Below, one piece after another: positions 23,404-36,718 of a stretch of 64,000 bases of DNA. The notes beneath the pieces are model-generated. The model was given only the letters and a program-made list of their open reading frames with translations, was not told where the DNA came from and did no database searches. The translations under genes and the position numbers were made by a program. This stretch comes from Omphalotus guepiniiformis (taxonomy: Eukaryota > Basidiomycota > Agaricomycetes > Agaricales > Omphalotaceae). Where the stretch lies: assembly GCA_028554645.1 (NCBI GenBank), contig JAQOOI010000057.1:310001-374000 (forward strand), given 5' to 3'. Positions within the stretch are counted from its first letter, which is position 1, and every line of letters starts with the position of its first letter.

Positions 23404-23982
23404 GTTGAGCAAGAACGATGTAAGTATGGAGAGAACTTGTGAAGATGGTGGTATGGAAGAAAGAGGGAAAGAGTTGGGCGTAAGTATTTATAGTAGGAGG
23501 GAAATCGGACACGTGATCGAGATAAAAGATTTGACTCGGACGGCTGAGTCTGGTATCGGTATACAGAGGCTTCTCCGCCGAAACGATGCTCGAGTTCGTC
23601 GTTCGCTGGACAACAAACTTGGTCACCTGTATGCTCAACGCGATGGAAACGAGGGAAGGCGTGAACATTGAAGAATACAGGAGAGTTTTCTATCAGTAAG
23701 TAGAGACTCTCATTCTCGTATTGTCTAGACTCGTGTTACTAGACCTCCAATAGTTCGGGAGCTCGCATGCCTCTGTATGGTATGAGGTGGATCAACTTGA
23801 AGGACTTTCTCAGGTGTTACCAGGATAAATCGTTGTGAGTACACCTTCATCTTTCTTCAGTTTGATAGAATCGCTGATCATAATTCATTCAACAGACGCG
23901 TAGACATTGTAACACTCTGGCGGCATACAACTACATATACATTTTCACTTCACGTTCAATCGCAATTTCCTTCAATCCGTTC
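23404..23982. other. Intergenic
   Basis: No gene recognised between the small-protein pair and the aldo/keto reductases. The last ~90 bases before 23983 are repeated downstream of the second reductase (25625-25712), marking the edge of that duplication. Confidence 0.55.
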
Positions 23983-25339
23983 TTACAGATGTCCCCGTAC
24001 AGGCTTAGGCACATACCTACCCACACAAAAAGCAAGATCAGCACCGTCCTCAGCTCGAAAAAGCCAAAAGCTCAAACTCACGGTTCCTCCAAATACTTCT
24101 TCTCTTCCTCAGTCAACTCACACCCCGTAACAATATTCTCATCAACCCTCTCAACACTCGACATACCTATAATCGGACTCGCCACCTTGGAATTAACCCA
24201 CGCTATAGCGACCTGAGCCATCGTCCATCCTTTTTTCTTCGCAACCTCCTCGACGCGCGAAATGATCGTTTTGTCGGCCTCCGTGAATGCTTGATGGAAC
24301 GGTGTACTTTTCGTCGACTCTGTACGCGTCGTTTCGGCGGTTATCGGACGAACAAGTGCGCCTCTAGCGACTGGTGCCCAGGGAATGAGACCAATACCGT
24401 TAAAGTTGCAGTACGCATTCATTTCGCGTTCCTAACACATACAGAAAAACTCATTAATCACCCACCGCAGGACTAGTCAACCCAACAAGAAACACGCACC
24501 TCCTCCCTATACAAAAGCGAGTACTCACTCTGCATACTCACAAACTTGGTCCATCCATATTTCTCCGCAACCTCATTCAAATGCGCAAACTGCCAGCACC
24601 TCATCGAACTCGCACCAATGTACCTCACTTTCCCGCTCTGCACGAGATCATGAAGCGCTTTCATCGTTTCCTCCGCCGTAACCTTGGGATCATACCGATG
24701 AATCTGAAGTAGATCGATATAGCTTGTCTTGAGACGCGCAAGTGAAGCATCAACAGCATTGAATATCGCCGCGCGCGATAGTCCCGATTGGTTCACGTAT
24801 TCGCGCTTATTGACCAGGTGAGGAAGAAGAAGCGTTCTAACCTCTGGCGAGGAGCCTACGAGACCGTTGCATTTGGTGAGGATAACGACTTCAGAGCGCG
24901 GGATGTTATACTAACGCTGTGTCAGACAGAGAACTTGAATGTTACCAGAACATCAACATCATCGTACCTGCTCGATGAACTTGGCGACGACGCGTTCTGA
25001 TTCGCCGTTGGAATACACGTTCGCAGTGTCGATCGTGTTGATCCCACGATCCCAAGCTGCTTTGAGGATAGGCACTGCCTTGTCCTCGTCAAGTACCCAC
25101 GGCTGTATGTATAGATTCGAGGTACGAAAGATCTTCAGTCAAAGGAGAAAGTTTATTCAAAACTTTATCGTCGACGTACAGCCCATTGCGAGGACCCAAA
25201 GCTCATCGCTCCCACCTAACATCCGAGAATACAGTCAATTCTCATGACGAAGGCAAAGCAGAACACAAATACTCACAATTGGAACAGAAACTCTGAGTCC
25301 TGTTTTTCCAAGCTTACGATAATCCACAACTTTGGACAT
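23983..25339 (-). CDS. Aldo/keto reductase, tandem copy 1
   Basis: NADPH-dependent aldo/keto reductase of the fungal aryl-alcohol-dehydrogenase-like type. The gene starts [21 protein letters not shown] and is split by introns after Ile21, after SSQWA, after FIEQ, after YREE and before the last 11 codons ([10 protein letters not shown]). Residues expected for catalysis are present: Asp and Tyr in [12 protein letters not shown], Lys in VVILTKCNG, His in [20 protein letters not shown] and the C-terminal cofactor-binding region ([14 protein letters not shown]) are also intact. Copy 2 lies directly upstream in the same orientation and is nearly identical, introns included. A GC-rich inverted-repeat element begins about 7 bp before the ATG, so the promoter differs from that of copy 2. 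Confidence 0.9.
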
Positions 25340-25345
25340 GATACT

Positions 25346-25506
25346 AAGTGGTAGCGATGTGCAGCTCCGGGCCGGGCTCAAAGCCCTAGGGTCGGGCTTG
25401 AGAGGGCTCGGGCTCATCAAAACTCAAGCCCGAGCCTTGAGACTAGAGCCGGGCCGGGGCGGGCACCAGGGCTTGAGCCCGGCCCTGCACGCCGCGCATC
25501 ACTTTC
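25346..25506. mobile_element. GC-rich MITE-like element abutting the start of reductase copy 1
   Basis: Left end AGTGGTAGCGATGTGCAG and the following GGGCCGGGCTCAA match, as an inverted repeat, the right end (GGCTTGAGCCCGGCCCTGCAC, then GCCGCGCATCACT). The interior is rich in GGGCTTGAG and GGGCTCG blocks. It is much more GC-rich than its surroundings and absent at the equivalent place before copy 2. No clean target-site duplication is visible, so the exact borders are approximate. Confidence 0.6.
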
Positions 25507-25712
25507 AATACGTACTCAGTATTTCGACGTTAAACACCCTCAGTCGTTTGCGTTATCAACTGAAGGTGAGTCCTTATTATCTTTAACATGTTTACACAAG
25601 TACTTACTTACAGTGTCTACACATTCAACAGACGCGTAGACATTCAACACCATGTACAACTACATACACATTCTCATTTCACGTTCAATCGCAAATTATC
25701 TTCAATCCGTTC

Positions 25713-27080
25713 TTAAAGATGTCCCCGAACAGGCTTAGGCACATACCTACCCACACAAAAAGCAACATCAGTACCGTACTCGGATCCGAGTCCGAAGAAA
25801 AAAGCCAAAAAGCTCAAACTCACGGTTCCTCCAAATACTTCTTCTCTTCCTCAGTCAACTCACACCCCGTAACGATATTCTCATCAACCCTCTCAACACT
25901 CGACATACCTATAATCGGACTCGCCACCTTGGAATTAACCCACGCTATAGCGACCTGAGCCATCGTCCATCCTTTTTTCTTCGCAACCTCCTCGACGCGC
26001 GAAATGATCGTTTTGTCGGCCTCCGTGAATGCTTGATGGAACGGTGTACTTTTCGTCGACTCTGTACGCGTCGTTTCGGCTGTTATCGGACGAACAAGTG
26101 CGCCTCTAGCGACTGGTGCCCAGGGAATGAGACCAATACCGTTAAAGTTGCAGTACGCATTCATTTCGCGTTCCTAACACATACAGAAAACCTCATTAAT
26201 TCCCACCGCAGGACTAGTCAACCCAACAAGAATCACGCACCTCCTCCCTATACAAAAGCGAATACTCACTTTGCATACTCACAAACTTGGTCCATCCATA
26301 TTTCTCCGCAACCTCATTCAAATGCGCAAACTGCCAGCATCTCATCGAACTCGCACCAATGTACCTCACTTTCCCACTCTGCAGGAGATCATGAAGCGCT
26401 TTCATTGTTTCCTCCGCCGTAACCTTGGGATCATACCGATGAATCTGAAGCAGATCGATATAGCTCGTCTTGAGACGCGCAAGAGAAGCATCAACAGCAT
26501 TGAATATCGCCGCGCGCGATAGTCCCGATTGGTTCACGTATTCGCGCTTATTGGCCAGATCATGATGAAGGAACGTTCTGACCTCTGGGGTGGAGGCTAC
26601 GAGACCGTTGCATTTGGTAAGGATAACGACTTCAGAGCGCGGGATGTTATACTAACGCTGTGTCAGACAGAGAACTTGAACGTTACCAGAACATCAACAT
26701 CATCGTACCTGCTCGATGAACTTGGCGACGACGCGTTCTGATTCGCCGTTGGAATACACGTTCGCAGTGTCGATCGTGTTGATCCCACGATCCCAAGCTG
26801 CTTTGAGGATAGGCACTGCCTTGTCCTCGTCAAGTACCCACGGCTGTATGTATAGATTCGAAGTATGAAGGATAGTCAATAAAGGAGAAAGTTTATTCAT
26901 GGAACTTTATCATCGACGTACAGCCCATTGCGAGGATCCAAAGCTCATCGCTCCCACCTAACGTCCGAGATACACTCAATTCCCATGATGAAGGCAAAGC
27001 AGAAAACAAATACTCACAATTGGAACAGAAACTCTGAGTCCTGTTTTTCCAAGCTTACGATATTCCACAGTCTTGGACAT
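25713..27080 (-). CDS. Aldo/keto reductase, tandem copy 2
   Basis: Near-identical paralogue of the preceding reductase. It starts [21 protein letters not shown] (exon 27080-27018) and ends with the short exon 25746-25713. The same intron positions and the same catalytic residues (Asp and Tyr in DTANVYSNG, Lys in LTKC, His in QIHRYD) are present. The main difference is the segment before [18 protein letters not shown] here, TLLLPHLVN in copy 1. Intron sequences are also highly similar, which implies a recent duplication or gene conversion. Likely substrates are aromatic or aliphatic aldehydes and ketones; this cannot be narrowed from sequence. Confidence 0.9.
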
Positions 27081-27264
27081 GATACTAATTAGTTGGTGAT
27101 AGTAAGGGAAAGAGTGGGGATTCTTTATTCCATCGAACTCCTTGAGGTATTTATACCATCGGAAGGGACAGATTATTAAGTACTAAAGAACGCGTCATGT
27201 GGTGGGTGAGTTGTACGTTAAAACGATAGGTAATTCGGCCCACCAGAAGAGAAAAAACATGACT

Positions 27265-27352
27265 AGCCCACCGCGAGGGTCGAACTCGCAGCCTTCAGAT
27301 ACCCGCTGACAATTTAAGAGTCTGACGCTCTATCCGATTGAGCTAGGCGGGC
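27265..27352 (-). tRNA. tRNA-Lys (anticodon CTT), intron-containing
   Basis: The acceptor stem pairs GCCCGCC with GGTGGGC. The D-arm (GCTC..GAGC), the anticodon stem (TCAGA/TCTGA) with loop CTCTTAA, and the T-arm (GCGAG TTCGACC CTCGC) all fold. A 14-nt intron follows position 37 of the anticodon loop, the canonical place for eukaryotic nuclear tRNA introns. Anticodon CTT reads AAG lysine codons. CCA is not encoded. Confidence 0.95.
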
Positions 27353-27934
27353 ATTATAAACATATCGATGTGTAAGAATATGACTGCAGGCGTCTCAGAC
27401 GTATTGCGAGATTCAAATCCAAGCATCTCTTTGATTTCTCTGCTCTATTTTACCATAATTCAGCAAGTAGGGAGAATAGAAAAGCACAAATAATTTCATA
27501 TAAGTACCCACACCGTCATATGTAAGAACTGAATAAAGAGAAAAGAGATCAAATTCAGCATGAGAAACAGTACGCTGGAGGGAGGGAACGGCAAATCAGG
27601 ATATCGTAGTATACTTATTGTTAAGAAACCACAACAGTGAAATCATAATGAATGTAATATTGAATCAGAATTGCAATTTTGCAGGATATCCGGAGGCCTG
27701 TACCGGCGGGGGTATAGAAAAAAATGAAAAGGAGTGACTTGTGCCGGGTAAAGGTAAAAGTGATAAGACACGAGCAATGGATGAAAATATAGGTCGAGCG
27801 TAACCACGGTCGACCAATGGTGTTGGCGCAATTTGCTGCGAATTGTAAGTATAGACCGAAACGAGATGAGAGAACCAGTCGCGGGAGTATTCGTGTCCAG
27901 TTTTACATATATCAACAAGATCCCTTCCCCCTCC
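27353..27934. other. Intergenic
   Basis: Spacer between the tRNA and the 3' end of the Msb1-like gene; it probably includes that gene's 3' UTR. No other feature seen. Confidence 0.5.
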
Positions 27935-30900
27935 CTACTCCTCCTCCTCCTCTTCCAAAACATTGTGCAATGGCGCACCATGTACATATCGCGCAGGGCT
28001 TGCCCTACCGGAATCCTCCAATACGATCTTCGGAGGTTCGAATTCAGTTTCAACGTCAATATCCTGTGTAGAAGATAACGTCGGTTCTCGCGGTGGAACC
28101 GGCAAATCACCATGTTTCGCTCCACCAGGTCGGACGGGGATGCGTGAAGGAGCAGGAGAGGATGAATTCGTGGAAGACCCACCTCGTTCACGCTCACGAT
28201 ACATCTCAATCAACGCCGCAGTCTTGCTTGGCGTCTTGGGGCTGGTCGTAGATGCCGCGCCATTTCCTGTGGGTTGCTCTGTATCGGCATCAGGGAGAAC
28301 TCGGGATTGCGAGACAGCAGGTGTGGGCGAGGCTTTCATTGGAAGTGTCGGCAACGGCCTGACAGGTACTTGTGATGGTGAAATGGGCGCAGCAGGTTCC
28401 GGAGCACCGTACACGCCTTCATCCTCAACGTGGTCCTCTTCGTCGCTGTCGTACGCCATCTTGGCTCGGGTTCTAGGATCCTCGTCATTGACCGACACAG
28501 GCCTACGGTCAGGGTGCAAGTCAAAGTACCCCAGACGCCTCTGCGACACCGGATTAGGAGATTCTTCCTCTTCTTCCTCCTCTTCATCATCGCCATAGTC
28601 AGTGTTGGTATAACCTGGCTCGGCATCCGGTTCCGTCATATATTCAAACGTATCTGCATAGCTTTCCGCCCTTTCGCTACGGGTCACTTGGCCCACCTCT
28701 CGCCGAGGAACCGTCTCAATCTCGTCAACGTCGTCGTTTTCGTCGCCGTAAGGCTGGCTATGGTGCAGAACCCTGCTGTCGTCCTCGTCATCAGAGGGCG
28801 AGAACTCTCGGTTCTGTACCGCAGACAAGACCTGCGCCACCTCTAAACTAGCAGCTTCAGGGTCATGTATGACACGCTTCTTGCCATCCCTCAGTACAGC
28901 ATCCTGTCCTGCCATCCTTCGGTCCTGGGTGCCGACTAGTATGTCGACCCAGGCATCATCCGGATTTCTACTCAGCCTTCTCTCCTGTATTTCCTTCTTC
29001 CTCTGCTCCTGCGCCTTCAAGCGATCTGCTCGCCTTTTTTTCGCAACTTCTGAGGAACCACCTTCTAGGATATCGGACTCAGCGTCGTCCACAACATCAT
29101 CTTCGTCACTGAAGCTTGCCAAGCGAGTCTCGAAATCAACCGACGAGTATTCCGCAGGTGTCACACCAGCTTTGCGTGCTGCAGCGGGACTGACAGGCAG
29201 CCTGAATTTGTTGCGCTTTTGCGTCGAAGACTGAGCTGAATGCGCTAGTGTAGAGTCTGAGTGCATTTCCTCGCTGGCAGGAGGTGGAGGTAAAGCTGTG
29301 CCTTTCTGAGAAGACTGACTTTGACTCAGAGGTGAAGTCATCGCAGGTGCTGGAGATGGGGATTGAGGAACATATAGAGGGCTTGATATACCGCCTGCTC
29401 TTGTTGGGGTCGCAGATGCCTGCCTTGAGGGTATATCGTGTTCGATACCCTTGACGGTAGATGAGCTGAGACTGATCAGCTTGGTGGTGCTGCCCCCGTT
29501 CCTCAACAAGCCTTCGAACTCCACTTCCCTGTACGACGGACTTCGGGGAACATAGCCCACTACGTAAGGTCTGCCATTGAGCGTCGGCGCCTGCTTCCAC
29601 TGACCCTTCTTCCCACTTTTACTGCTGGTGGTAGAGAAGATGGATGGCAAACGTTTACGAGTGCCTGCAGCGCCGTGCATCGCTAAAAGCTGCTCTCGAT
29701 ACTCGAGCGGGACGAATTCTTCGAAAAGCAGAAGCGAGGTGGCGGTGCGGGGATCAGGGCTGTTGGCATTGTTACTTGGGGGTACTGAGGTTTTCACCGA
29801 TGGTTGTAAAGACTTGAATTCCACCTGTGAAGAGATATATTAGTACGGTCAAGGGTCAAACCAAGAAAGAAATCCATCAGAAATAACAGAACATAGCATT
29901 TTGGCGAGGTGTAGTCGTACCGAGCTAAAAGCTCCGCTCAATTGCGATATATCCAACTGCGACACATCCAACATCAAGAATATGGAATGCCAACGCAAAT
30001 CATTTCAAATGCGTTCCAACCATCACGGCATCATTTTCGTTCACTACCGCCCTCTCTCCCAAAAATAAAAGCCTCTCCAAACATAGAAAAGACGGCCGGT
30101 CAAAACAAAGAAAATTCCCCCACTCACCAAAGCCCAATTACAATCCCTATCCTCTATCAACACAGGCGACTGCCCTGGTGCCGACGGTCCAAATATATGC
30201 GGAAGACCCTCACCCCATCCACTCCCCCATACAAGATCACAGAACACGTCAACAAACGTCTCTTCAATAACTTCTTCCGATCCAACAATAGGTTCAGTGT
30301 CCCATCCAAACGCGGGCAGAGACTAAGATTACATGGGAAAAGGTTAGTTTTCCGATCAGAGAGCAGTAAAACACGCCATACTTTCTCCCTCTTCTTGAGC
30401 TTCTTGCCAATCTCCGCCCTCTCTTGGGGCCAGCTTGTAATCGTAGCCGTGAGGGGAGAGGAGAACTGCAGCGTAGCGCTGAGGGGTGCATCAGTTCGGG
30501 AGAAGCCAGAGGTGGAGAAGTCATTCCAAGAGAGGGTTTGACGTTTCACGGTACGTTCCTAGGGAAAAGGTAAGTCGAATCAGTGAGAAGGAAGGACAAA
30601 GAGAAAGATGAAAGGATGTAAGAGCGAAGGGGAAAGATGGATAGCTTGTATACGGTAAGAAATCGATAAAAATCCTCACCGTCCTCGCACTCTCTGTCAG
30701 ATCAAACTGCAACTTCTTGTCGGTCTCTCCGTCTGCGCCTAGTCCTCCGAAACCCATATTCTCAAACTCCCCCCACTTCAAATCAGTTAATGACTTGAAC
30801 CTATCCTCACCCTCTCTTGACTTTCCGAGCTCGCCCAAGCCGACTCCAAGGAAATCTTTGCCATCCGAGGACGAAGAGGACATAGTCGATGTGTATGAAG

Positions 30901-32523
30901 ACGAAGAGGGAGCAGACCTCAACCCTTGCAAAGAGCTTAAAGAGGAAGAAAGCGACGAAGCACCAGTATCCGGATTGCAATTCGACGGCATATTCATCTT
31001 CTTCTTATATGCTTCCGAATATCGAGGTGGCAACTTCGTCGACGAACCCGACGCGCCAAGGGTATTAGGGCAAATCCTCTCCCATTCCTTAGAAGAGGCT
31101 AGGCCGGCACTCGTGCTGACAGGTAAAGCGTTCACATCCGTTGCGCCCCCATACCCGCGCTTCTCACCCCAGGCTGCAGCGGTCCTCACCAAATCCCTCT
31201 CGTACATCCTCACATTCCGTCTTACACTTATAACGCGTACCGTTCTGGCGCCCTTTCGTGCTTGAGGGCGTCGAGACGAGGAAGTCGAGGCGTTCAATCC
31301 AGAGTTGGCTGCGAGCATGGCTGGGTAGCCTTTAATCCACTCTTTAAGCCGAGTTGGTACTCCTAGAGTGGACGCTGAGCTATTCGCGGTGAGAAGACTA
31401 TCGTGATCTCCGTTCCTCGGGCTATCTTGCCACCGGACAAAGGCTAAGAGAATGTGCTCCATAGCACCGACGGCGCGTAAGTAGTAGATGTATGTGTGGT
31501 GGAACGCCATTGCGGCAGGTCCTAGTCCGAATATGAGAGGCCCAAACAACGGGGACAGGGTGGGTGGTGTGTGTCCAGATGTGGCACTATTCGCGGTCAA
31601 GCGAGCCATAAGAGAGAGGACAGTGAGGAGAATGGAGCGCAGAGGAGGTGGTAAATCCGTCAAGAACGTGCTGAAATGTGTTGGTGGATAGTTGAGGGCT
31701 AAAATTGAACTAATCAGTACAACCCCAATGAAATGAGCAACAAAAAGAACGCACCTTGTTCCAGCTCTTTCCATTGGCTGTAGTGCTCCAGATTAACCAA
31801 ACCTCGGGTCTCCGTACCCCCAAGGACCCTGACAACCCTAGCCAGTCCCCAACGCAAAAACATGCCTAGGTCATGCATCCCAGCAAACTTGGCTTCTTCT
31901 CGCCATCTCCTCTCTCCCTCCTCCTTCTCCCTCCCAGAGGATACTGTACATGTCGCAAGAAAAGTGTCGATAAGCCTCTTGATAGCATTAGGATTGATAT
32001 CCAGGGCCATAGAGGAAAAAATGAAAGGCGTGGTTATACCACCACGGGCACCCAGCTCCCCGCAGACAACGTCGACGAGCCTTGATACTTGCTCAAGCCC
32101 TAGAATGACGTGGCGCTGGTATGAGAGATATCCATAGTCTTGAGCGTGCACGATCAGGTTACCGAGCTCATCCCTTGGTCTCTCGAGACTGAGAGGTAGG
32201 AAAGAAGCATCGGGAACGCTGACGGGGGATCCTTGAGCGAGGGTTAATCTGTCGTTATACTGAGAGGTCGCAGAGCTGATAGTTCGCAGCCGCTGCTGTT
32301 CCTTGGCTTCCTTAGCTGCCTTCTTCTTGTCCTTCTTCGAAGACGCCCCAACGATGCCAGTTGTATTCGAAGTGACTATTGAGAGCCCTCTGCCTGACCC
32401 CCTGCTCGAAATCCTCCCAAATTCATCTGTTCCATTTGCTGGAGGCGAAGCGAGAATGTTCTTTGTACTGCCATTTCCGCTGGGGGTCGAAGTGGTGCGA
32501 GAACGTGAAAAGATACTCGGCAT
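27935..32523 (-). CDS. Msb1/Mug8-domain morphogenesis protein
   Basis: Five exons (32523-31755, 31698-30680, 30558-30382, 30322-30128, 29824-27935) sum exactly to 1349 codons. The N-terminus is disordered (MPSIFSRSRTTSTPSGNGS). A helical Msb1/Mug8 domain spans roughly residues 110-420, with DLGMFLRWGLARVVRVLGG, NYPPTHFSTFLTDLPPPLRS and FGPLIFGLGPAAMAFHHTYI. A second folded part contains TLSWNDFSTSGF and LPAFGWDTEPI and ends at VEFKSLQPS. The C-terminal ~550 residues are low complexity, with a coiled-coil KKRRADRLKAQEQRKKEIQE segment and acidic runs. Yeast Msb1 suppresses cdc42/cdc24 bud-emergence defects and acts in polarity through Rho GTPases. The fold is RhoGAP-like in published descriptions. 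A role in hyphal polarity is inferred from the family. Confidence 0.9.
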
Positions 32524-35007
32524 TCGAGAGTGGTGTCGTCAAGGATTAATTCTCTGGTATTCCCTAGCAAGATGAGAGAGAAAAGAATGAAATAGTAAAA
32601 ATAACAAGAGAAAGAGAACCAGCTTGAGCTAACTTCGTAGCTAAGACGGAGAGAGAAAGGATTTTGAAGGACCGCAGTGTGAATTATTTGTTTGACATCA
32701 CCATGCGACGAGGGAATTCTGAAGTCTCCGTCAGGCACTGTATCAACGAGCGGTCCATGAGCCGGTCCACCAGCCTCTACAGCAAAGGACAATTAACTGC
32801 TTCGTTTCGTTTCGAGGCTTTGAATGAGAAAAAGTTATCCTGTTAAAGCAGGAAAGAGCACATTATGTCCGAATCTCTTGAGGGAATAGCAGAGAAGGAT
32901 TATCTTGGCCTTCGACGCCAGTTTGTACGTACTCGAGATCTACAGGGAAGTGTAGCATATACATGATTTGCGCTAAACATATCCTTGGAATGAATGTTTA
33001 TGCCATGCAAAACAAGTAAGGAGCATAGAAGTTCAACGATCAACATATATTCATGTTTTTGCTAGAACTCTACTTCCCGACGTAGTCGCTGCACCTACGG
33101 TGTTGGTAGATATCATGGTCTCCAGTGTCCACCGTTGATGGGTTGGTATTTCCCCATAAGCCGCTCTCTGCTCAATGCGATACTCATCAGATCGGCGAAA
33201 TGATGTCGCTGTTGCAATTGACACCCTTGGCAGCCTGACGGCGGACCTTTCGTGGCTATCGTCTTCGCCCCACCAAGACATATTTCAACTGCAGGAAGCC
33301 GTAAGTATCTGGGCTCACATCCTACTATTCGTTAGAACATAGGAGGCAGCGCCCTGGGCATGGCAATCGTCTATAGGGGAGTGTTGGATGTAATATGAAA
33401 GCTGTGCCACTTGTCACCCTGCTTTCGTTGACGTTTGCCCTTCGATACCGTGAGAATCCGAATAACAGGTTGATGCTGTTCTGTCTGAAATGGGAGTCTC
33501 TGAACCTCTGAGTACAGGATGTGCCGACCGGGCGTCGACAGAAAACCTACTGGCATCGAGCGCTGTTTAACATCATCAACTTGAAGGTTTCTTGGGTACT
33601 ATACCATCACATACCGAAGACACTCGCGTCGAAGATCACCTCCATCCGCTGAGTCGAATGACACTTCATATTTATCAACTCATGAAGCACCGGAAGCCCG
33701 GACATGATCAATCATTCATGATCATCACGAATCATTCAAACAAAGCTTCGAGGCATGATACCGCAGGAAGTACGGATGGATATCCACCTACATACATAGA
33801 CGTGTCAGCGCCGCATACAGGAGCTTACTCCCGGTCTCTAAGTCCGCCTCGACCCACTTCAACGGGGCGAAGTTTCATTGAGACAATATGTCATCAGCCA
33901 TCAGGCATCTTCCGTACCCGACGTCGATACGATGCTTGAAATGATCTGAAGGCTGAACGACAGAAGGATTGGAGGTGGTTAATATTTATATGCAGAGATA
34001 ATGAACGGGAAAAGTACGGACCAACAGAATGCTGGTAAAAGATGCTGCGGTCAGGCTTAAGCCAAAGCAATGTGATCTCTCGAATAGTTCGATGAGAGTT
34101 GAGTGGCGCCAGGTTCAACTTCTGAATGATATCCAAACTAACGGACAAAGGGGTTCTCGGAGATGCGCCAGCCCCACTGATACTTACCAAAAGTCCAACT
34201 TCGAAAGCCACGTAGTGACCCGAGATATCCGTAATAGCATACATGAGCGAATGCGTAGAACTTGAAGAAAATTCCATAAATCAAAAAGCACGACATATAA
34301 CCTCCCGGGCCACGGCCAAATTGTCAAATGCACTTGAAAGTCTGTCTTGATTTCTTCAGGTAAGTAGTTGCAGTTCATTGCAAGTCTTTACGTCCATTTG
34401 TGCCGTCTGCTGTCGCGAAGGATGGCATAGTGAATGACACAACGTCAAAGGGCGAATCTGGTGAAATGAAGAAACTGCGGCAGAAGTTCAAACACCGCGG
34501 CAGCGGAGCTTCAACTTCTTAGGTCCACAGGGACTGGCCACATGGTACACACTTTCCCAGCTTGCCGCGAGCCTCCTCTTCATGAAGATACACCAACACA
34601 CATACCCTGACACCTCTGAAGCAGGCCGGCCGCATATAATGACTGCGATCTCACTGCCGCTACGCGTCACCTTCTACTCAAAGAAAAAGAAGCTCGTACA
34701 TCCGACATCTTCAACTAAAATGCAGCGTTTGAAGACTAGAATATCACCCGAACAAGGTTCGCCAACCATCGCTCTTTTTATATTTCTTATTCTTGTTTAT
34801 TCAACTGGTGTTTCAGGGCGCATACATTCTTGAAGCCGTCGATGATTGACAGTGGCTACTACTGCGCCGCAATACTAGGTGATGAGAAATGGTGTTCCAA
34901 GAATATACAGCATAATATACAGCACTTATATCTTGGAGACCCCCGCTACCCAGGGCGAACGGTTCTCTCCCTCCAACCATCATCTGAGCTCCGAAGCCTG
35001 AAGCTGC
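32524..35007. other. Intergenic with duplicated block from 34370
   Basis: No gene supported. From about 34370 to 34620 the sequence parallels 37250-37450 (GTCTTTACGTCCATTTGTGC versus GTCTTTCACGTCCAGTTGTG, then TGTCGCGAAG and GGTCCACAGGG...GTCACATGGTA-type segments). It is the upstream part of the DUF6533 tandem duplication. Confidence 0.55.
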
Positions 35008-36718
35008 ATGGCTTCCGAGCAAACAACAAACTTGTCTAATGCAGACTCCATGTTGGTTCCCTAGCTCAACCAATGTCGTCCGACTCACACGAGCGATTAG
35101 ACTTCAAACAAAAGATTACAACTATCTTCTGCTGGCTGGGTTTAGTGAGTTTGTTCATAGTCACTCAGATTGGAACAGCACTTACAGTAACTGTTTTTAG
35201 CGTGTCTGATCTACGACTATACACTCACCCTCAGTAAGTGATAAACCCCTCTTTCGTTCGGTTGGCATCTCACAACAGAGGAATTCAGACACTGAAATAA
35301 AATACTTCTGGAAACGACCGAGTGGGATCGGTCATTTACTATTCTTCTTCAACCGTTACTATATCATGATTGGCAGTTTTGCGACCGTACCAATCACGAT
35401 AGCGTTCTCAGAATCGGTCCAGCCTGTGAGTTGTATTTATATCTTAGTTGAGCGAACGATTTTGGTTGACTTTGGATACAGCACTACAAAATGTCAGTAT
35501 AATCAAATGTTCGGATTCAGATTCATTCTGATGATCTTATGCATTGGCAGCTGTGGTGCTCTACGAGTTTCTCAATTTGTGTTTGCCCTTGGAGCGCAGA
35601 TAGCAGTGGCAGGTACGTGATAAATGACATATCAGTGTGTATATGCATCCTGATCTCGTACAGCTCTACTTGCCCTGCGTGTATATGCGCTGTACATTGC
35701 CAATCGATTGGTCATATCGGTTATGATCATTGCAGTCATTGCACTCATTACTTTGTCATGTGTGAGTCTCTTTCTAAGGTTCAGTCTCTGCATGACTTTT
35801 CATATTACTATACTTCTTTAGGTCAGTATATTCTACCACAAAGCCACCACAATCATTGATACACACCAGTGTACGTTGTCAAGTACTATAGTGATGTGGG
35901 TTTGAAAATCACTTCAAGCTAGCCATAGTTCTGAAGTGGCTCTAATACATTCTTTACTTCTAGCTTTCCTGGTAATTAGAGTTTGTCTCATTCCAAACCC
36001 TGAACCTAATTAACACCCTGTGTCTAGCGTATGCTGCAAGTTATGCTGCCCCATTAGCTTATGACATCTTGGTGTTTGCTCTTACCGCTTCCAGAGCATG
36101 GAGGGAACGGCGTGCCGCTACGGGAATCACTATGTCACCGGGGTCGTTATTTTCTGTGCTTATTCGCGATAGTAAGTATTAAGACTTTCGCTCTGGGTCG
36201 CTGTCGCACAGGTTAATCTTTGATGTAGGTTCGTTTTATTTCATGTAAGTCCCGGAACGTTTATTGTATCTACATCTATCTACATCACATGCAAATGGGC
36301 TCAATTGACAGGATCATGGTTTTTGTACGTATAACAAATGTCGTGACGATGGCTGTGAGTCAATTCAACATTGTATATTGTCTGTCTTCTCACTCAGCTA
36401 TGTTTGTTCTCTTAGCTCGGCGTACGTGCTATATCACGCTCTACCGAACACTTCTAACCAGACCTTTTGTGTAGGTCTTTGGCCCTTCCCTTGATGGAAT
36501 AGCAGGATTTATGACAAGGTGAGCCGCCTAAACAACTGAAGCAATACCTTTGCTCATTGATTGATTTGAACATGCGCAGTCTTTCGGTAATCCTAACGTC
36601 ACATTTCATGGTAAACCTCCGCAGTAAGATGGCTGAAGCCAGTGAAGGGTACGAGATTACGGTTCAGCCACCTCGTGAACCATCTGTCATTGATATCAGC
36701 CGCGCTAACATTACATGA
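35008..36718 (+). CDS. DUF6533 multi-pass membrane protein, copy 1
   Basis: Many short exons starting MASEQTTNLSNADS join across 45-65 bp introns. The N-terminal DUF6533 signature reads YLLLAGFTCLIYDYTLTL then NTEIKYFWKRPSGIGHLLFF and NRYYMI. Further hydrophobic segments follow: ILMILCIGSCGALRVSQF, LLALRVYALYIANRL, VISVMIIAVIALITL, YAAPLAYDILVFALTASRAW and a last helix pair around ITNVVTM and GFMTSLSVILTS. About six to seven membrane spans are expected. The protein ends ISRANIT. DUF6533 proteins are abundant in Agaricomycetes and have no assigned function. The second copy lies 1.1 kb downstream. Confidence 0.82.

Noticed and set aside
28336..28846. Frames on both strands within the Msb1 tail
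   Set aside because: Shadows of the long low-complexity last exon of the Msb1-like gene.
32376..32792. 138-codon minus-strand frame upstream of Msb1
   Set aside because: Overlaps the Msb1 start in another frame and lacks any recognised domain.
33894..34277. 127-codon minus-strand frame
   Set aside because: No family match by eye, no neighbouring exons; insufficient to call a gene.
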